Below are positions 36,323 through 46,713 of a stretch of DNA of 64,000 nt, piece after piece. Source of the stretch: Gymnodinialimonas sp. 57CJ19 (lineage in GTDB: Bacteria; Pseudomonadota; Alphaproteobacteria; Rhodobacterales; Rhodobacteraceae); the NCBI RefSeq assembly GCF_038396845.1, contig NZ_CP151587.1, forward strand, positions 2,392,001 through 2,456,000, in the 5' to 3' direction. The translations under genes and the position numbers were made by a program. The notes beneath the pieces were generated by a model. The model had not been told where the DNA came from, searched no databases, and saw only the letters and a program-made list of their open reading frames with translations. Position 1 is the first letter of the stretch. Each line of letters starts with the position of its first letter.

Positions 36323-37729
36323 TCAGGAGAGGGAGGCGGCTTCGTCAAGGCGGGCGATTGTTTCGTCCCGGCCGATGACAAGCATCATATCAAACACACT
36401 GGGCGATACTGTGCGCCCGGAAAGCGCCGCGCGGAGCGGGCCTGCCAGTTTGCCGAATTTCAATCCGTGGGATTGCGCGGCGGCGTTCAGGACGCCTTCT
36501 AGCGTGTCTCGTGTCCAGCTATCATTCTGCAACTGCGCAGTCAATTCCCGCAGTATACCACGGGATACCGGATCGAGGGCGTTCACGGCCTTTTCATCAT
36601 ACTCAAATGGGCGTTTCTCCAATACAAACCGCCCCTTATCGAGAAGATCCGGCAGAGATTTCGCCCGATCCTTGAGGCAATACATCGCACGGATCAGCCC
36701 ATCATGCTGCGCCTGCGAAAGCTCAGCTTGGCCCGTGAGTTTTAAGAAATCGTTGATCTGGGCCACCAAATCCGCGTCATCGGCCCGCGCGATGTGCCAT
36801 CCCGTGACGTTGGCCAGCTTTTTCATATCCAGACGCGACGGCGATTTGCCGATGCCGTCCAGATCAAACCATTCCAGCGCCTGTTCGTCGGTGAACAACT
36901 CATCATCGCCATGGGACCAGCCAAGGCGCGCAAGGTAATTGCGCATCGCGGCGGCGGGGATACCCATTTCGGCGTATTCCATCACGCCCGTGGCGCCATG
37001 GCGCTTGGACAGTTTCTTGCCGTCATCGCCATGGATCAGGGGAATATGGGCCCAAACCGGCTCGGGCCAATCCATCGCCTTGAAGATCTGGACCTGACGC
37101 GCGGCGTTGTTAAGGTGGTCATCGCCCCGGATCACATGGGTGATGCCCATATCATGATCGTCCACCACGACCGCATGCATGTAGGTGGGCGTCCCGTCCG
37201 AGCGCAGCAGGATCATATCATCGAGCGTCGCGTTCTGGATTGTCACGTCGCCTTGGACCTGGTCGCGGATTACGGTGGTGCCTTCGCGCGGCGCTTTCAG
37301 GCGGATCACATAAGGGGCATCGGGGTGGTCTGTCGCGTCGCGCCAAGGGGAAAGGAACAGGGTCGATCGACCCTCGGCCTTGGCGGCGTCCCGGAAGGCC
37401 GCGATTTCCTCTTGGGTGGAGAAACACTTGTAGGCATGGCCCGCGGCCAGCATTTGCTCGGCCACCTCTCGGTGCCGGTCGGCACGTTCAAACTGGCTGA
37501 CGGCCTCGCCGTCATAGTCGAGGCCAAGCCACGCCAGCCCGTCAAGGATCGCTTGGGTCGCCTCGGGGGTGGAGCGGGCGCGGTCGGTGTCTTCGACACG
37601 CAGCACGAACTTGCCGCCCCGCGCACGGGCATAGAGCCAGTTAAACAGTGCCGTGCGGGCGGTGCCGATATGCATGTAGCCGGTGGGCGAGGGGGCGATA
37701 CGGGTGACGACTTGCTGAACGTCTGACAT
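36323..37729 (-). CDS. gltX: Glutamate--tRNA ligase
   Basis: The 468-aa class-I synthetase charges tRNA-Glu, and in organisms with GatCAB also tRNA-Gln. The HIGH-type motif is in [19 protein letters not shown] and the KMSKS-type motif is [11 protein letters not shown]. It is one of the two GluRS types often found in alphaproteobacteria; no second copy is in this window. gatB, whose product would convert Glu-tRNA-Gln, is at 57.7-59.2 kb. It is divergent from comEC across about 90 bp. Confidence 0.97.
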   Translation of the reverse strand: MSDVQQVVTRIAPSPTGYMHIGTARTALFNWLYARARGGKFVLRVEDTDRARSTPEATQAILDGLAWLGLDYDGEAVSQFERADRHREVAEQMLAAGHAYKCFSTQEEIAAFRDAAKAEGRSTLFLSPWRDATDHPDAPYVIRLKAPREGTTVIRDQVQGDVTIQNATLDDMILLRSDGTPTYMHAVVVDDHDMGITHVIRGDDHLNNAARQVQIFKAMDWPEPVWAHIPLIHGDDGKKLSKRHGATGVMEYAEMGIPAAAMRNYLARLGWSHGDDELFTDEQALEWFDLDGIGKSPSRLDMKKLANVTGWHIARADDADLVAQINDFLKLTGQAELSQAQHDGLIRAMYCLKDRAKSLPDLLDKGRFVLEKRPFEYDEKAVNALDPVSRGILRELTAQLQNDSWTRDTLEGVLNAAAQSHGLKFGKLAGPLRAALSGRTVSPSVFDMMLVIGRDETIARLDEAASLS

Positions 37730-37822
37730 GAAGAGAACCTTTCCGGCCCCTCGGGCGGGCCGCGCGCGTTAACCTTTTGGCAACCATGTTCTGGCACCGT
37801 TGAGGCTAGGTATCTTGGGCGG

Positions 37823-39958
37823 TTGATCCCGGCAAGGGCCGGGCAAGAGAAGGCGGATGATTTGATCTTAGGCGCGGTGAACGCGGTCCAGCAGGGCCAG
37901 AGGGGTTCGTTGATGCCTTGGTCCGCTGTCGCCTTGGGCCTTGGCGTGGCGCTTTATTTCTCGTTGGGGGTGGAGCCGGGGCCTTTGACCTATGGGCTTG
38001 TGGTTTGCGGTGGTGTGCTTTGCGGCATTGTGGGCCTGCGTCGCCGAGAGGTTTGGGGGCCCTTAGCCACGGCCGCCGTTCTGGTGGCTTTGGGTTTTTG
38101 CGTTGCGGGGGCGCGGGCTCATTGGGTTGCGGGGCCGGTGATAGATTTTCGCTACTACGGCGCGATTGAGGGGCGGATTGTAAGGATTGACCGATCCTCC
38201 AGCGATGCGGTGCGGCTGACCTTGGATCAAGTGCGGCTGGACGATGTGCGCAATACGCCCCGGCGGGTGCGCATCGCGTTGCACGGCGATCAAGGGTTCA
38301 TGGAGCCGCTACCGGGTGCGATCATCTTCACCACGGGCCACCTGTCCGGCCCCAATGGCGCGGCAGAGCCCGGCGGGTTTGATTTCCAGCGGCACGCCTG
38401 GTTCCAATCCATCGGCGGGGTTGGCTACACCCGGTCTCCGGTGTTGTTATTGTCACCGCCGGCCGAGGGGGTGGCGCCGCTTTTCAGTCTGCGAATGCGC
38501 ATGTCGGCCACGATCCAGGCGCAGATACCGGGGCAGGCGGGGGCCTTTGCCGCAGCGGTGCTGACCGGGGATCGCTCGGGCCTGTCACTGACCTCCATCC
38601 AGGATATGCGCGACAGTAATATCGCGCATTTGTTGGCGATATCGGGCCTGCACATGGGGTTGCTGTCGGGCTTTGTCTATGCCGCCCTGCGCGTACTTCT
38701 GGCGCTGACCCCTCCGGTGGCCCTGCGCTACCCGATCCGCAAATGGGCGGCGGTGGCGGCACTGGCCTCGGGCGCGTTCTATCTTGCCCTGTCCGGCGGC
38801 AATGTCGCGACGGAGCGGGCCTTTATCCAGATCGCCGTGATGTTCACCGCTGTGCTTCTGGACCGCCGCGCCATCACCCTGCGGTCCGTGGCCATCGCGG
38901 CGATAATCGTATTGCTGCACCGGCCTGAAACCCTGATGTCGCCGGGCTTCCAGATGTCTTTCGCGGCCACCACGGCCCTTGTGGCCGCCTTCACGGGACT
39001 GCAAGGCGCGGTCTGGATGCGCAATTGGCCGGGCTGGGTGAAGGGCGCTTGGGGGTTGCTGACGTCTTCGATCATCGCGGGCGGGGCGACGGCCCCCTTT
39101 GCAGCGGCTCATTTCAACCGCTTGGCGGTCTACGGGTTGGGGGCGAACCTGCTGACGGTGCCGGTGATGGGCTCGGTCGTTATCCCGGTCGCGGTGCTGG
39201 CGCTGATCCTTGCACCTTTCGGGGCGGCGGGGTTTGCCTTCTGGATTATGGAGTACGCGTTGGACTGGATCTTGGGCGTGGCAGATTACGTCGCCCGCTT
39301 GCCGGGGGCCGTGCGTATGGTCGCCAATCCGCCCGCCGCCGTGCTGTCGCTGATCGCCGTGGGCGGGATCGCCCTGTGCTTATGGAACGGCAGGGGGCGG
39401 TGGCTGGCGCTGGCCCCCATCGCGCTGGGGCTGGTGCTGTGGCAAGGCAGCACGCGGCCGCTTGTGCTGATCTCCGAGCCGGGGGGCATTGTGGGCGTCC
39501 TCTCCCCACAGGGCCGCGCTTTGAGCCGCCCGCGAGGCGACGGTTTCGTGGCCGGTATCTGGTTGGAGAATGATGGCGACCGGGCCAATCAAGCGGATGC
39601 TGCAAGCCGCCCGACCTGGGCCGATGCGGACCCCGGCGCTTTGGCGCTGATTGGCGACTTCAGCCTTTGGCATGGGACCGGGCGCGCCGCCTCTCGGCTG
39701 GTGGATCAAGCCTGTGCCGCCCATGATCTGCTTGTGGTGAATGTGCCGCCCGAAGACCCCGGCGCGGCGGTGCAACGGGCCGAAAGGGAAACGCGGCGAT
39801 ACCTGACAACCCCCAACGCCCCCGTGCCGGAAGGCTGCTTGTTTCTGACGCCCCGAACGCTTCGCGACACCGGGGCGATTGCCGTGTCCTTGGTGGATGG
39901 CACGCTCCAATTCGATACCGCACGCCGTCATCAGGGACGACGTCTCTGGTCGCGCTGA
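37823..39958 (+). CDS. comEC: ComEC/Rec2 family competence channel protein
   Basis: ComEC forms the inner-membrane channel for single-stranded DNA during natural transformation. The 711-aa protein has an N-terminal DUF4131 region with early helices, then a beta segment ([20 protein letters not shown]), then the competence domain with [20 protein letters not shown] and about eight further helices. The C-terminal about 180 residues are soluble but lack the HxHxDH metallo-beta-lactamase motif of Bacillus ComEC, as in many alphaproteobacteria. The TTG start is uncertain. Together with the TfoX-domain protein it is the only competence-related gene here. Confidence 0.9.
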   Translation: MIPARAGQEKADDLILGAVNAVQQGQRGSLMPWSAVALGLGVALYFSLGVEPGPLTYGLVVCGGVLCGIVGLRRREVWGPLATAAVLVALGFCVAGARAHWVAGPVIDFRYYGAIEGRIVRIDRSSSDAVRLTLDQVRLDDVRNTPRRVRIALHGDQGFMEPLPGAIIFTTGHLSGPNGAAEPGGFDFQRHAWFQSIGGVGYTRSPVLLLSPPAEGVAPLFSLRMRMSATIQAQIPGQAGAFAAAVLTGDRSGLSLTSIQDMRDSNIAHLLAISGLHMGLLSGFVYAALRVLLALTPPVALRYPIRKWAAVAALASGAFYLALSGGNVATERAFIQIAVMFTAVLLDRRAITLRSVAIAAIIVLLHRPETLMSPGFQMSFAATTALVAAFTGLQGAVWMRNWPGWVKGAWGLLTSSIIAGGATAPFAAAHFNRLAVYGLGANLLTVPVMGSVVIPVAVLALILAPFGAAGFAFWIMEYALDWILGVADYVARLPGAVRMVANPPAAVLSLIAVGGIALCLWNGRGRWLALAPIALGLVLWQGSTRPLVLISEPGGIVGVLSPQGRALSRPRGDGFVAGIWLENDGDRANQADAASRPTWADADPGALALIGDFSLWHGTGRAASRLVDQACAAHDLLVVNVPPEDPGAAVQRAERETRRYLTTPNAPVPEGCLFLTPRTLRDTGAIAVSLVDGTLQFDTARRHQGRRLWSR

Positions 39959-40020
39959 TCTATTGCTGCAACCTCCCCTTTGGCATAGACCCATTTGGAA
40001 ACTTTGCGGAGGACATTCCA

Positions 40021-42159
40021 GTGACACAACGGATCGAGAAACATGGCCTGCAGGTGGCCCCGGAACTGGCAAATTTTATCGAGGAACAGGCGCTTCCCGG
40101 CAGTGGTGTGACCTCCGATGATTTCTGGAAAGGTTTCTCGGACCTCGCCCATGACCTTGCCCCGAAGAACACGGCTCTTTTGGCGCGGCGTGAAGAACTG
40201 CAAAACAAGATCGACCAATGGCACATCGCCCGGCGCGATCAGGCCCATGACCCCGATGCGTATCACGAATTCCTCAGGGATATCGGCTATCTGGTCCCCG
40301 AGGGGGACGCGTTTGAGATTGAGACCACCAAGATCGACCCGGAGATTGCGACCGTTGCGGGCCCGCAATTGGTGGTGCCCATTACCAACGCGCGTTTTGC
40401 CCTGAACGCGGCCAATGCGCGGTGGGGTAGCCTTTATGATGCGTTTTACGGCACCGACGCGATGGGATCGCGGCCTGCCCCGGGCGGCTATGACCGCGGC
40501 CGCGGTGCCCGTGTAGTGGCGCGCGCTCGGGTGTTTCTGGATGATACCTTCCCGATTGAAGGCGCGTCCCACGCCGATGCCCGCCGCTACCATGTGGAAA
40601 AGGGTGCGCTGTTGGTGGACGACAAGCCGCTTGCCGATCCAGCCCAGTTCGCGGGCTACGTCGGCCGCGCCAAGGCGCCCGATGCGGTGCTTTTGGTCAA
40701 CAACGGCCTGCATGTGGAACTGGTCTTTGACCGCGCCCATAACATCGGCGCTCGCGATCAGGCGGGGCTGGCGGATGTGCGGATTGAAAGCGCCGTTTCC
40801 GCGATCATGGATTGCGAAGACAGTGTCGCCTGTGTCGACGCCGAGGACAAGGTTTTAGCCTACGGCAATTGGCTTGGCCTGATGAAGGGCGATCTGGCTG
40901 AGACCTTCGAGAAGGGCGGCAAAAGTGTCACGCGGGCGCTGGCCGAGGACCGGGTTTTCACCGGGCCGGACGGGGCGGAGAAAGTGCTGAAGGGGCGCGC
41001 GCTGATGCTGGTGCGCAACGTGGGCCATCTGATGACCAACCCCGCGGTTTTGCTCCGCGATGGGGCAGAGGTCTATGAGGGGCTGATGGATGCGATGGTG
41101 ACGATGCTGATCGCCAAGCATGATCTGGCCCGCGAGGGCGGAAACTCGGTCGCGGGAAGCGTCTATGTGGTGAAGCCCAAGATGCACGGGCCGGAAGAAG
41201 TCGCCTTTGCGGACGAGATTTTCACCCGCGTAGAGGCCGCGCTGGGGATGGAGCGCTATACCGTCAAGCTTGGCATCATGGATGAAGAGCGCCGAACCTC
41301 GGTGAATCTGAAGGAATGCATCCGCGCCGCCAAGCACCGGGTCGCGTTCATCAACACCGGCTTTCTGGATCGCACGGGGGATGAGATCCATACCTCCATG
41401 GAGGCGGGGCCGTTCTCACGCAAGGATTTCATCAAGCGCAAGGGCTGGATCACGGCCTATGAAAACCAGAACGTGGATATCGGTCTGGAATGCGGTCTGC
41501 GTGGGCGGGCCCAGATCGGCAAAGGCATGTGGGCCAAGCCCGATGATATGGCGGACCTGCTGGAGCAAAAGATCGAGCATCCCCGCGCGGGCGCGAATTG
41601 CGCTTGGGTACCTTCGCCGACCGCTGCAACCTTGCACGCGTTGCATTACCACAAGGTAAATGTGGCGGCGGTGCAGGAGAAGCTGCAAGCGGGCGGAAAG
41701 CGGGCCTATGTGACGGCGCTTCTGGATATTCCGCTGGCGGCCTATCGGCGTTGGGACCGGGATCAGATCATCAGAGAGGTCGAGAACAACGCCCAAGGGA
41801 TTTTGGGCTATGTGGTGCGCTGGGTCGATCAGGGGGTTGGATGCTCGAAGGTGCCGGATTTGAACGGCGTGGGCTTGATGGAAGACCGGGCAACGTGCCG
41901 GATTTCAGCACAGCACATCGCCAACTGGCTCCATCACGGCGTGGTGTCCGAGGCCGACGTGGTGGAGGTGTTCCGCCGCATGGCTGAGGTCGTCGACGAG
42001 CAAAACGCGGGCGATCCGCTCTATCAACCGATGGCGCCGGGGTTCAACGGGATCGCCTACGGGGCGGCTTTGGACCTGGTGTTGAAAGGGCGCGACCAGC
42101 CCAGTGGTTATACCGAGCCGGTGCTTCACCGCAGCCGTTTGGAATGGAAGGCGGCCTAG
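40021..42159 (+). CDS. glcB: Malate synthase G
   Basis: GlcB condenses glyoxylate with acetyl-CoA to malate in glycolate and glyoxylate use. The 712-aa size identifies the monomeric G isoform. Seen are the N-terminal region [20 protein letters not shown], the metal-binding region around [16 protein letters not shown], and [26 protein letters not shown] ribosome-binding site precedes the start. It follows comEC by about 60 bp and converges with the DUF1206 gene, overlapping its 3' end by 4 bases. Confidence 0.97.
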   Translation: MTQRIEKHGLQVAPELANFIEEQALPGSGVTSDDFWKGFSDLAHDLAPKNTALLARREELQNKIDQWHIARRDQAHDPDAYHEFLRDIGYLVPEGDAFEIETTKIDPEIATVAGPQLVVPITNARFALNAANARWGSLYDAFYGTDAMGSRPAPGGYDRGRGARVVARARVFLDDTFPIEGASHADARRYHVEKGALLVDDKPLADPAQFAGYVGRAKAPDAVLLVNNGLHVELVFDRAHNIGARDQAGLADVRIESAVSAIMDCEDSVACVDAEDKVLAYGNWLGLMKGDLAETFEKGGKSVTRALAEDRVFTGPDGAEKVLKGRALMLVRNVGHLMTNPAVLLRDGAEVYEGLMDAMVTMLIAKHDLAREGGNSVAGSVYVVKPKMHGPEEVAFADEIFTRVEAALGMERYTVKLGIMDEERRTSVNLKECIRAAKHRVAFINTGFLDRTGDEIHTSMEAGPFSRKDFIKRKGWITAYENQNVDIGLECGLRGRAQIGKGMWAKPDDMADLLEQKIEHPRAGANCAWVPSPTAATLHALHYHKVNVAAVQEKLQAGGKRAYVTALLDIPLAAYRRWDRDQIIREVENNAQGILGYVVRWVDQGVGCSKVPDLNGVGLMEDRATCRISAQHIANWLHHGVVSEADVVEVFRRMAEVVDEQNAGDPLYQPMAPGFNGIAYGAALDLVLKGRDQPSGYTEPVLHRSRLEWKAA

Positions 42160-43055
42160 TCTTGGAGGGCGGCGCGCATGCTGCGCGTGCCGTCGCCCGC
42201 CGCTTTTGGCACAATCCGGTAGGCTGCGTTGACGGCGCAGAAGATCGCAAAGGCGATCAAGCCCGCACAAAGAGCGCCGACAAGCGCGCGGCCATATGGT
42301 TGCGCGTGCAGCCACTCAAACGCCGAGCCGATGCCACCAGCCTGTGACGCGTCACTCTGGAATGCGGCGTAGAAGATCAGGCCACCGACGATGGCCACGA
42401 CGATGCCCTGGGCCGCGACGCCAGCTCGTAGAACCGGGTCGGCGCGGCGCGTGAAGGCGTTGGCCTCCAGAACCTCAAGGTAGTCTTGCCGCGCGGCGTT
42501 GCGCAGGTAATAGCCCCCCACAAGGATCGTGACCACGCCGACGATGCCGATGATCCAGGGCCCGCCCGGCGTCTGCATCAGGCGCGATACAGGGCCGTTG
42601 CCGCCGCCGCCAGCGCCACCACCGCCCGAGGCGTTGGCCCAACCCAGGGCCGAGAGGGCCAGAACACCGATTCCACCATGGATCGCGCCCGTGACAACCA
42701 TGCCGGCCCGTGCAATCAGCCCCTTGGCGTCGGTTCCATGAGCCTCCAGATCCCAGATGCTGTCCACCAGCCGCCAGATCGCATAGGCAAACATGCCAAG
42801 CGCAATCGGCCACAGGATGGCAGTGTCCCATGTGCCGCCGAGCCATGTCATGACGTCCTGCGTCCCCTGCGCCTGCCCGCCACGGATCAGCGACCAGATC
42901 GACGCCCCGCCCACCAAAGCGTAGACAAGCGCGCGCCCGGCGTATCCGGCTCGCATGATCGGCACGGCCCATCGAAACTGGTCTGGGTCAATCTGGTCGA
43001 GGATCTTCGAGCGGGTGGAATTTGCCGGAAGGCCGAGGGATTCGCTGATGGACAA
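42156..43055 (-). CDS. DUF1206 integral membrane protein
   Basis: The 299-aa protein has six predicted transmembrane helices arranged as three internally similar pairs, each starting with an R/GR-A motif ([56 protein letters not shown]), the pattern of DUF1206. A Gly-rich loop (about residues 140-150) joins the second and third parts. The TTG start at 43055 has GGAGG at 8 bases and the family N terminus; upstream frame is antisense to the cytochrome gene. The function is unknown. Confidence 0.88.
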   Translation of the reverse strand: MSISESLGLPANSTRSKILDQIDPDQFRWAVPIMRAGYAGRALVYALVGGASIWSLIRGGQAQGTQDVMTWLGGTWDTAILWPIALGMFAYAIWRLVDSIWDLEAHGTDAKGLIARAGMVVTGAIHGGIGVLALSALGWANASGGGGAGGGGNGPVSRLMQTPGGPWIIGIVGVVTILVGGYYLRNAARQDYLEVLEANAFTRRADPVLRAGVAAQGIVVAIVGGLIFYAAFQSDASQAGGIGSAFEWLHAQPYGRALVGALCAGLIAFAIFCAVNAAYRIVPKAAGDGTRSMRAALQD

Positions 43056-43163
43056 TGGGTGGCCCTCCTTTGAGGTTGCGGCTGTGGGGACCTTTCCTAA
43101 ACCCACCTTGCGGCGGTTTGGTTCCGTATTTCGTGCCCGCGCGGTGATGCAGGTACGAGGGAC

Positions 43164-43586
43164 GTGCGAGGTGGGGGCGGCACCCACGCGGAATTGTTTG
43201 GCGCAACCGGGCGCTATGTTTCCAAGGTGGTCGCGGTGGTGTGGATCATCAATCGGCTGATGGAGCGACTGCCGCCCTGGGCCCCGACCCTGACGACGTT
43301 TGAGCAGAAGTTCATCCACCGGGTGGAGCAGGTGTTCTATACCGCCATGCTGGTGATGCCGATCAGCGGCTGGCTCTACGTGATGTACGGCCACTACGGG
43401 GTGAACCTGTTCGGGGTCTGGGAGATGCCCCGGCCATTGCCGCGCGATGATACCCTGCGAGACGTCTTCAAATGGGTGCATATCGTGGCGGGCTGGGTGC
43501 TGCTGGCCGCGATGGTGGGCCATATCGGACTGGTCCTGCGGCATCAGCTGTTCAAGAAGGACGGGTTGCTGAAGCGGATGCTGTGA
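43164..43586 (+). pseudogene. Cytochrome b561-like protein, C-terminal half only
   Basis: The 140-aa frame contains the third and fourth helices of a bacterial cytochrome b561: FIHRVEQVFYTAMLVMPISGWLYV, then VFKWVHIVAGWVLLAAMVGH, whose two His are 14 residues apart like the paired haem ligands of the last helix in E. coli CybB. The first two helices and their haem ligands are missing, and an in-frame stop at 43098-43100 closes the frame upstream with only about 100 bp to the divergent DUF1206 gene. It is probably a decayed gene, but a rearranged two-helix protein cannot be excluded. Confidence 0.6.
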
Positions 43587-43749
43587 GGCGGCGGGGGGAC
43601 AGGCTTGGCCCGTGAAGGGGCTTCGGCTGGTGTCAAGTCCGCTTACCATGAGGTCGGCGAGACGCAGAGAGCCTTGATCGGCCCGATCGAAATCCCCTAC
43701 GGTCCTTCAGGGAGTTCTTCCCGATTTTTTTGTTTATGGAGTTACCTTT

Positions 43750-44277
43750 ATGCATCGCAGAACCCTTCTTTCCGCATTCGCTTCCCTGCCTCTCTTGAGC
43801 GTTCCGATGATTGCCGGTGCCCAAGAGGGCAGATTGGTCCAAGTCACCGCATCCCAGGAAGGGGCGCGGGCCACGATTACCCAACAAGGTGAAAACCGCT
43901 TCTTGTTGGAGGTGACGCGCCTGGGCTTCAATATTGGAATGCCGCCCTCGTCGAGGTTCAACATTGGCATGCCCCCCGCTGAGCGGCTGCAAGGTTTTGA
44001 TGGCAGAAGCGTCATGGGACAGGAGGTCACGGTCAGTGTCGGGTCCAACACGGCATGGATCATCATCGAGAGCATGACGTTTGGTGACTTCGGAAGTGGC
44101 GGCGCGCGGGGTCGTCTGGAGATCGAAGTCAATGGCCGCACCGCCGGTCTGGGCTTCCTGCTGCCGGTCGCCAGCGCGGCTGCAGCCCTGGGCGCTGACG
44201 CGATGGGCCGGGGCGGCGAGGGCCGGCTGAGCATGGGCGGGACGCAATTGGGCTTCCTGCTGGAAAATGTCGGCTAA
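43750..44277 (+). CDS. Small secreted protein with internal tandem repeat
   Basis: The 175-aa product has a signal peptide (MHRRTLLSAFASLPLLSVPM, cleavage near IAGAQ); the RR pair near the start is not followed by a clear Tat motif. The mature part contains a tandem repeat FNIGMPPSSR-FNIGMPPAER at about residues 60-80, then beta-rich sequence (VTVSVGSNTAWIIIE). GGAG precedes the ATG and a bidirectional terminator follows. No family is recognised. A periplasmic location is inferred. Confidence 0.7.
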   Translation: MHRRTLLSAFASLPLLSVPMIAGAQEGRLVQVTASQEGARATITQQGENRFLLEVTRLGFNIGMPPSSRFNIGMPPAERLQGFDGRSVMGQEVTVSVGSNTAWIIIESMTFGDFGSGGARGRLEIEVNGRTAGLGFLLPVASAAAALGADAMGRGGEGRLSMGGTQLGFLLENVG

Positions 44278-44335
44278 AAGCGGGGCTGTTTGGACCGGCA
44301 CGTCGGTGCCTGTCCCGGCAGTGACGCTTTCCAAG

Positions 44336-44372
44336 AAAAAGCCCCGGCGCTGTGAGCGTCGGGGCTTTTTTT
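44336..44372 (+). terminator. Bidirectional terminator between secreted-protein gene and SPFH gene
   Basis: A stem AAAAAGCCCCGGCGC/GCGTCGGGGCTTTTT (one mismatch) with a 5-base loop has T runs on both strands and sits between convergent genes. Confidence 0.88.
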
Positions 44373-44381
44373 CTTGGCCGC

Positions 44382-45500
44382 TTACATCGGCGGTGGAGGC
44401 GGCGGTGGCATTACCGTGAACAGCTGCGCCAGCTCGGGCACCTCTCCGGCCTTCTTCCAGCCGTCCTGACCTGCCGTCCAGACCATCGTGTCGCGGGTGA
44501 GCGAGCCGTCGCCGGCCATTTGACCCAAGGTCGCTTTGGAGAACGGGCCTTTTGTGGCGCCGTTTTCCGCCGTGTGCCAGACGTGTTCCACCGGCGGCGG
44601 CGGGGGCGCGGCGTGGGCGGCCTGATGGGGCTGCTGTTGTTGCGGCTGGTGCATGTTGGACGCCATCTGGTTGGCCATCGCCATGCCCAAGCCCATGCCG
44701 AGCCCTTCGCCCATGCCGGAGCCGGGGGTGGAGGCGGCGGCGGCCATGGCCTCTGCCGTCTGGAACTGGGTGTACTTGTTGAGGTCGCCGACCACGCCCA
44801 TGGAGGTCCGCTTGTCGAGCGCTTCCTCTACCGCAGGCGGCAGGGAGATGTTCTCGATATACAATTCCGGCAGGGTGAGGCCGTAGCTGGAGATCGTCTG
44901 AGAGATCTTCTCGGCCACAACCTCGCCCATCTGGCCCGTGTTCGCGGCCATGTCGAGCACCGGAATGCCCGAGCCTGCAACGGCCTGGGAAAACTGCTGC
45001 ACGATGATGTTGCGGATCTGGTGGGTGACTTCATCGGTGGTGAATTCACCATCGGTGCCGACGATCTCGGTCATGAACAGGCCCGCGTCCTGCACCTTCA
45101 CGGTGTAGGTGCCGAAGGCGCGGATGCGCGTGGGGCCGAAATCGCTGTCGCGGATCATGATGGGATTCTTGGTGCCCCACTTGAGATCGGTGAACCGGGA
45201 GGTGTTCACGAAGTAGATCTCGGACTTGAAGGGGCTGGAGAAGCCGTGGTCCCAATGCTGGAGCGAGGTCATGATCGGCATGTTGTTCGTTTCAAGCATA
45301 TACATGCCCGGGGTGAACACATCGGCCAGCTGACCTTCGTGGATGAAGACCGCAACCTGGCCTTCGCGCACCGTCAGCTTGGCGCCGTACTTGATCTCGT
45401 GACCATAGCGTTCAAACCGGTAGACCATCGTGTCACGGCTGTCGTCCGTCCATTCGATGACGTCAATAAATTGACCTTTGAGAAAATCCATAATGGCCAT
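44382..45500 (-). CDS. SPFH/band-7 domain protein with C-terminal GYF_2 domain
   Basis: The 372-aa protein begins with an SPFH domain of the virion-core/YdjI-like type (FLKGQFIDVIEWTDDSRDTM, VREGQVAVFIHEGQLADVF, FGPTRIRAFGTYTVKVQDA) to about residue 235. A Met/Gly/Gln/Pro-rich linker (MGEGLGMGLGMAMANQMASN) follows, then a GYF_2 domain at about residues 305-360 (GPFSKATLGQMAGDGSLTRD, then WTAGQDGWKKAGEV) and a poly-Pro end. SPFH proteins form membrane-associated rings; GYF_2 binds proline-rich ligands. It lies on the same strand as the DUF2927, TelA and XpaC genes. No transmembrane helix is obvious. A membrane-stress role is inferred. Confidence 0.88.
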   Translation of the reverse strand: MAIMDFLKGQFIDVIEWTDDSRDTMVYRFERYGHEIKYGAKLTVREGQVAVFIHEGQLADVFTPGMYMLETNNMPIMTSLQHWDHGFSSPFKSEIYFVNTSRFTDLKWGTKNPIMIRDSDFGPTRIRAFGTYTVKVQDAGLFMTEIVGTDGEFTTDEVTHQIRNIIVQQFSQAVAGSGIPVLDMAANTGQMGEVVAEKISQTISSYGLTLPELYIENISLPPAVEEALDKRTSMGVVGDLNKYTQFQTAEAMAAAASTPGSGMGEGLGMGLGMAMANQMASNMHQPQQQQPHQAAHAAPPPPPVEHVWHTAENGATKGPFSKATLGQMAGDGSLTRDTMVWTAGQDGWKKAGEVPELAQLFTVMPPPPPPPM

Positions 45501-45636
45501 GCGCTAGCAACTCCCACTGAAATATTGTGCGTTTTCCCGAATGATATAGGTATGACCGCCGCCAATCTACAGAGAAGTGGGGGAGGGAAACCTTACCGTT
45601 TTTTCACCTTATCGTACGGCGGTGGGGCGGAGAGGG

Positions 45637-45672
45637 CGGGATTGAGTTGTATTTGCCAAGATGAAGGGGAGG
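45637..45672 (+). repeat. Dispersed intergenic repeat, copy 3
   Basis: These 36 bases are identical to copy 2 at 34767-34802. The copy sits in a spacer of about 260 bp between the SPFH gene start and the DUF2927 gene stop, with a GC-rich tail (to about 45740) downstream. Confidence 0.85.
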
Positions 45673-45763
45673 GGGCGCGCTTGCGCGGGGCGCGCGGTCG
45701 TGTGGGGTGCGGTCGTGTGGGGGCGCGGCGTGCTTGTGGGGGCAAGGCGGGGACGGGGGCGAC

Positions 45764-46705
45764 CTAGGAGGGGCCGCCGACCAGTTCACGGGCGATTTGG
45801 CGCACGATGGGACGCGCTTGGTCTGGGGTCATGCCGATGGAGAGGCGGTCATCGTAGAGGATGCGCAGGAGCAGTTCGTCGTGGCGGGTGAGCAGGGCGA
45901 ATTCCTCGTCATCGTTGAAGATGGTGGGACGCGCGGTGCGGCTGTCGTTGGGAAGGCCCATGCCCTGGGCGATTTCTTCGTGCACACAGGAGCGGCGCAG
46001 GAGGTCGGGGTGTTCGTCACGGATCACCGCGATCGCGGCGATATATTCCGAGGTGCCGGTAAGCGAGAAGGCGAAGATCGAGCAATAGGTGAGGCGGCCC
46101 ATGTCCTGGATTTCACGGATCGTGGCGTCGTTGATGCTTGGCACCAGTTGCCGCAGAAGCGGTGCGGAATCTGACAAGGCGTCGGCGTTCATGAACAGGA
46201 CGTGGTAGTTTCCGCCACTGTTCACGGCCCGCACGGAATGGCCGGTGAGGCGGGTCAACCGCGCGGCGTAGGTGCCCAGGATGGCGCGGTCTTCGGCCTG
46301 CCGTCCGGCCTCGACCGAGGCGCCGAAATGGGGTTGCAGGCGCACCGGCGCGGTCCAGCGGCGCAGGGTGGAGGGGGACTGACGGGCGACAAAGCGTCCA
46401 TTTACCAGTTCATATTCATCGTAGAGCGCGATGCGTTCGAAATTGGCGGCAAGCTCATCGGCGGTGAAGGGCGTATCGGGGCCGCCGCCATCGGTCCGCA
46501 GCATGCCGCGGCCCACCAGCCGGGCCTCGGAACTGCGATAGTAGCGGGCGAGGGCCTGGCTTAGCTCAGACGGGGGGGATGCGGTTGTATTGGGGGCGGC
46601 TTCGGACCGAGGCTCTGGTATGGGCGAGACTTCGGGCGCAGTGACGGTGACGCAGGCCGCGAGGGCGAGCGTCACCGCGATGGGCAGATAGCGGCAAAGA
46701 ACCAC
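45764..46705 (-). CDS. DUF2927 lipoprotein, putative metalloprotease-like
   Basis: The 313-aa product has a signal peptide with lipobox LAAC (YLPIAVTLALAACVTVTAPE), a Pro/Ser/Ala linker and then a DUF2927 domain. The conserved segment RRSCVHEEIAQGMGLPNDS looks like a metal-binding HExxQ-type motif, reminiscent of zinc peptidases, but catalysis is unproven. It starts just after the telA stop on the same strand (8 bp), so it is probably co-transcribed with telA and xpaC. A periplasmic or outer-membrane location is inferred. Confidence 0.85.
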   Translation of the reverse strand: MVLCRYLPIAVTLALAACVTVTAPEVSPIPEPRSEAAPNTTASPPSELSQALARYYRSSEARLVGRGMLRTDGGGPDTPFTADELAANFERIALYDEYELVNGRFVARQSPSTLRRWTAPVRLQPHFGASVEAGRQAEDRAILGTYAARLTRLTGHSVRAVNSGGNYHVLFMNADALSDSAPLLRQLVPSINDATIREIQDMGRLTYCSIFAFSLTGTSEYIAAIAVIRDEHPDLLRRSCVHEEIAQGMGLPNDSRTARPTIFNDDEEFALLTRHDELLLRILYDDRLSIGMTPDQARPIVRQIARELVGGPS

Positions 46706-46713
46706 GGTGCGGC

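Noticed and set aside
34951..36378. 475-codon open frame opposite gltA
   Set aside because: Antisense to a complete citrate synthase; composition is Gly/Arg/His-rich with no domain.
43056..43649. N-terminal extension of the DUF1206 gene
   Set aside because: Antisense to the cytochrome b561 frame and lacks membrane or family sequence; the TTG with GGAGG at 43055 explains the start.
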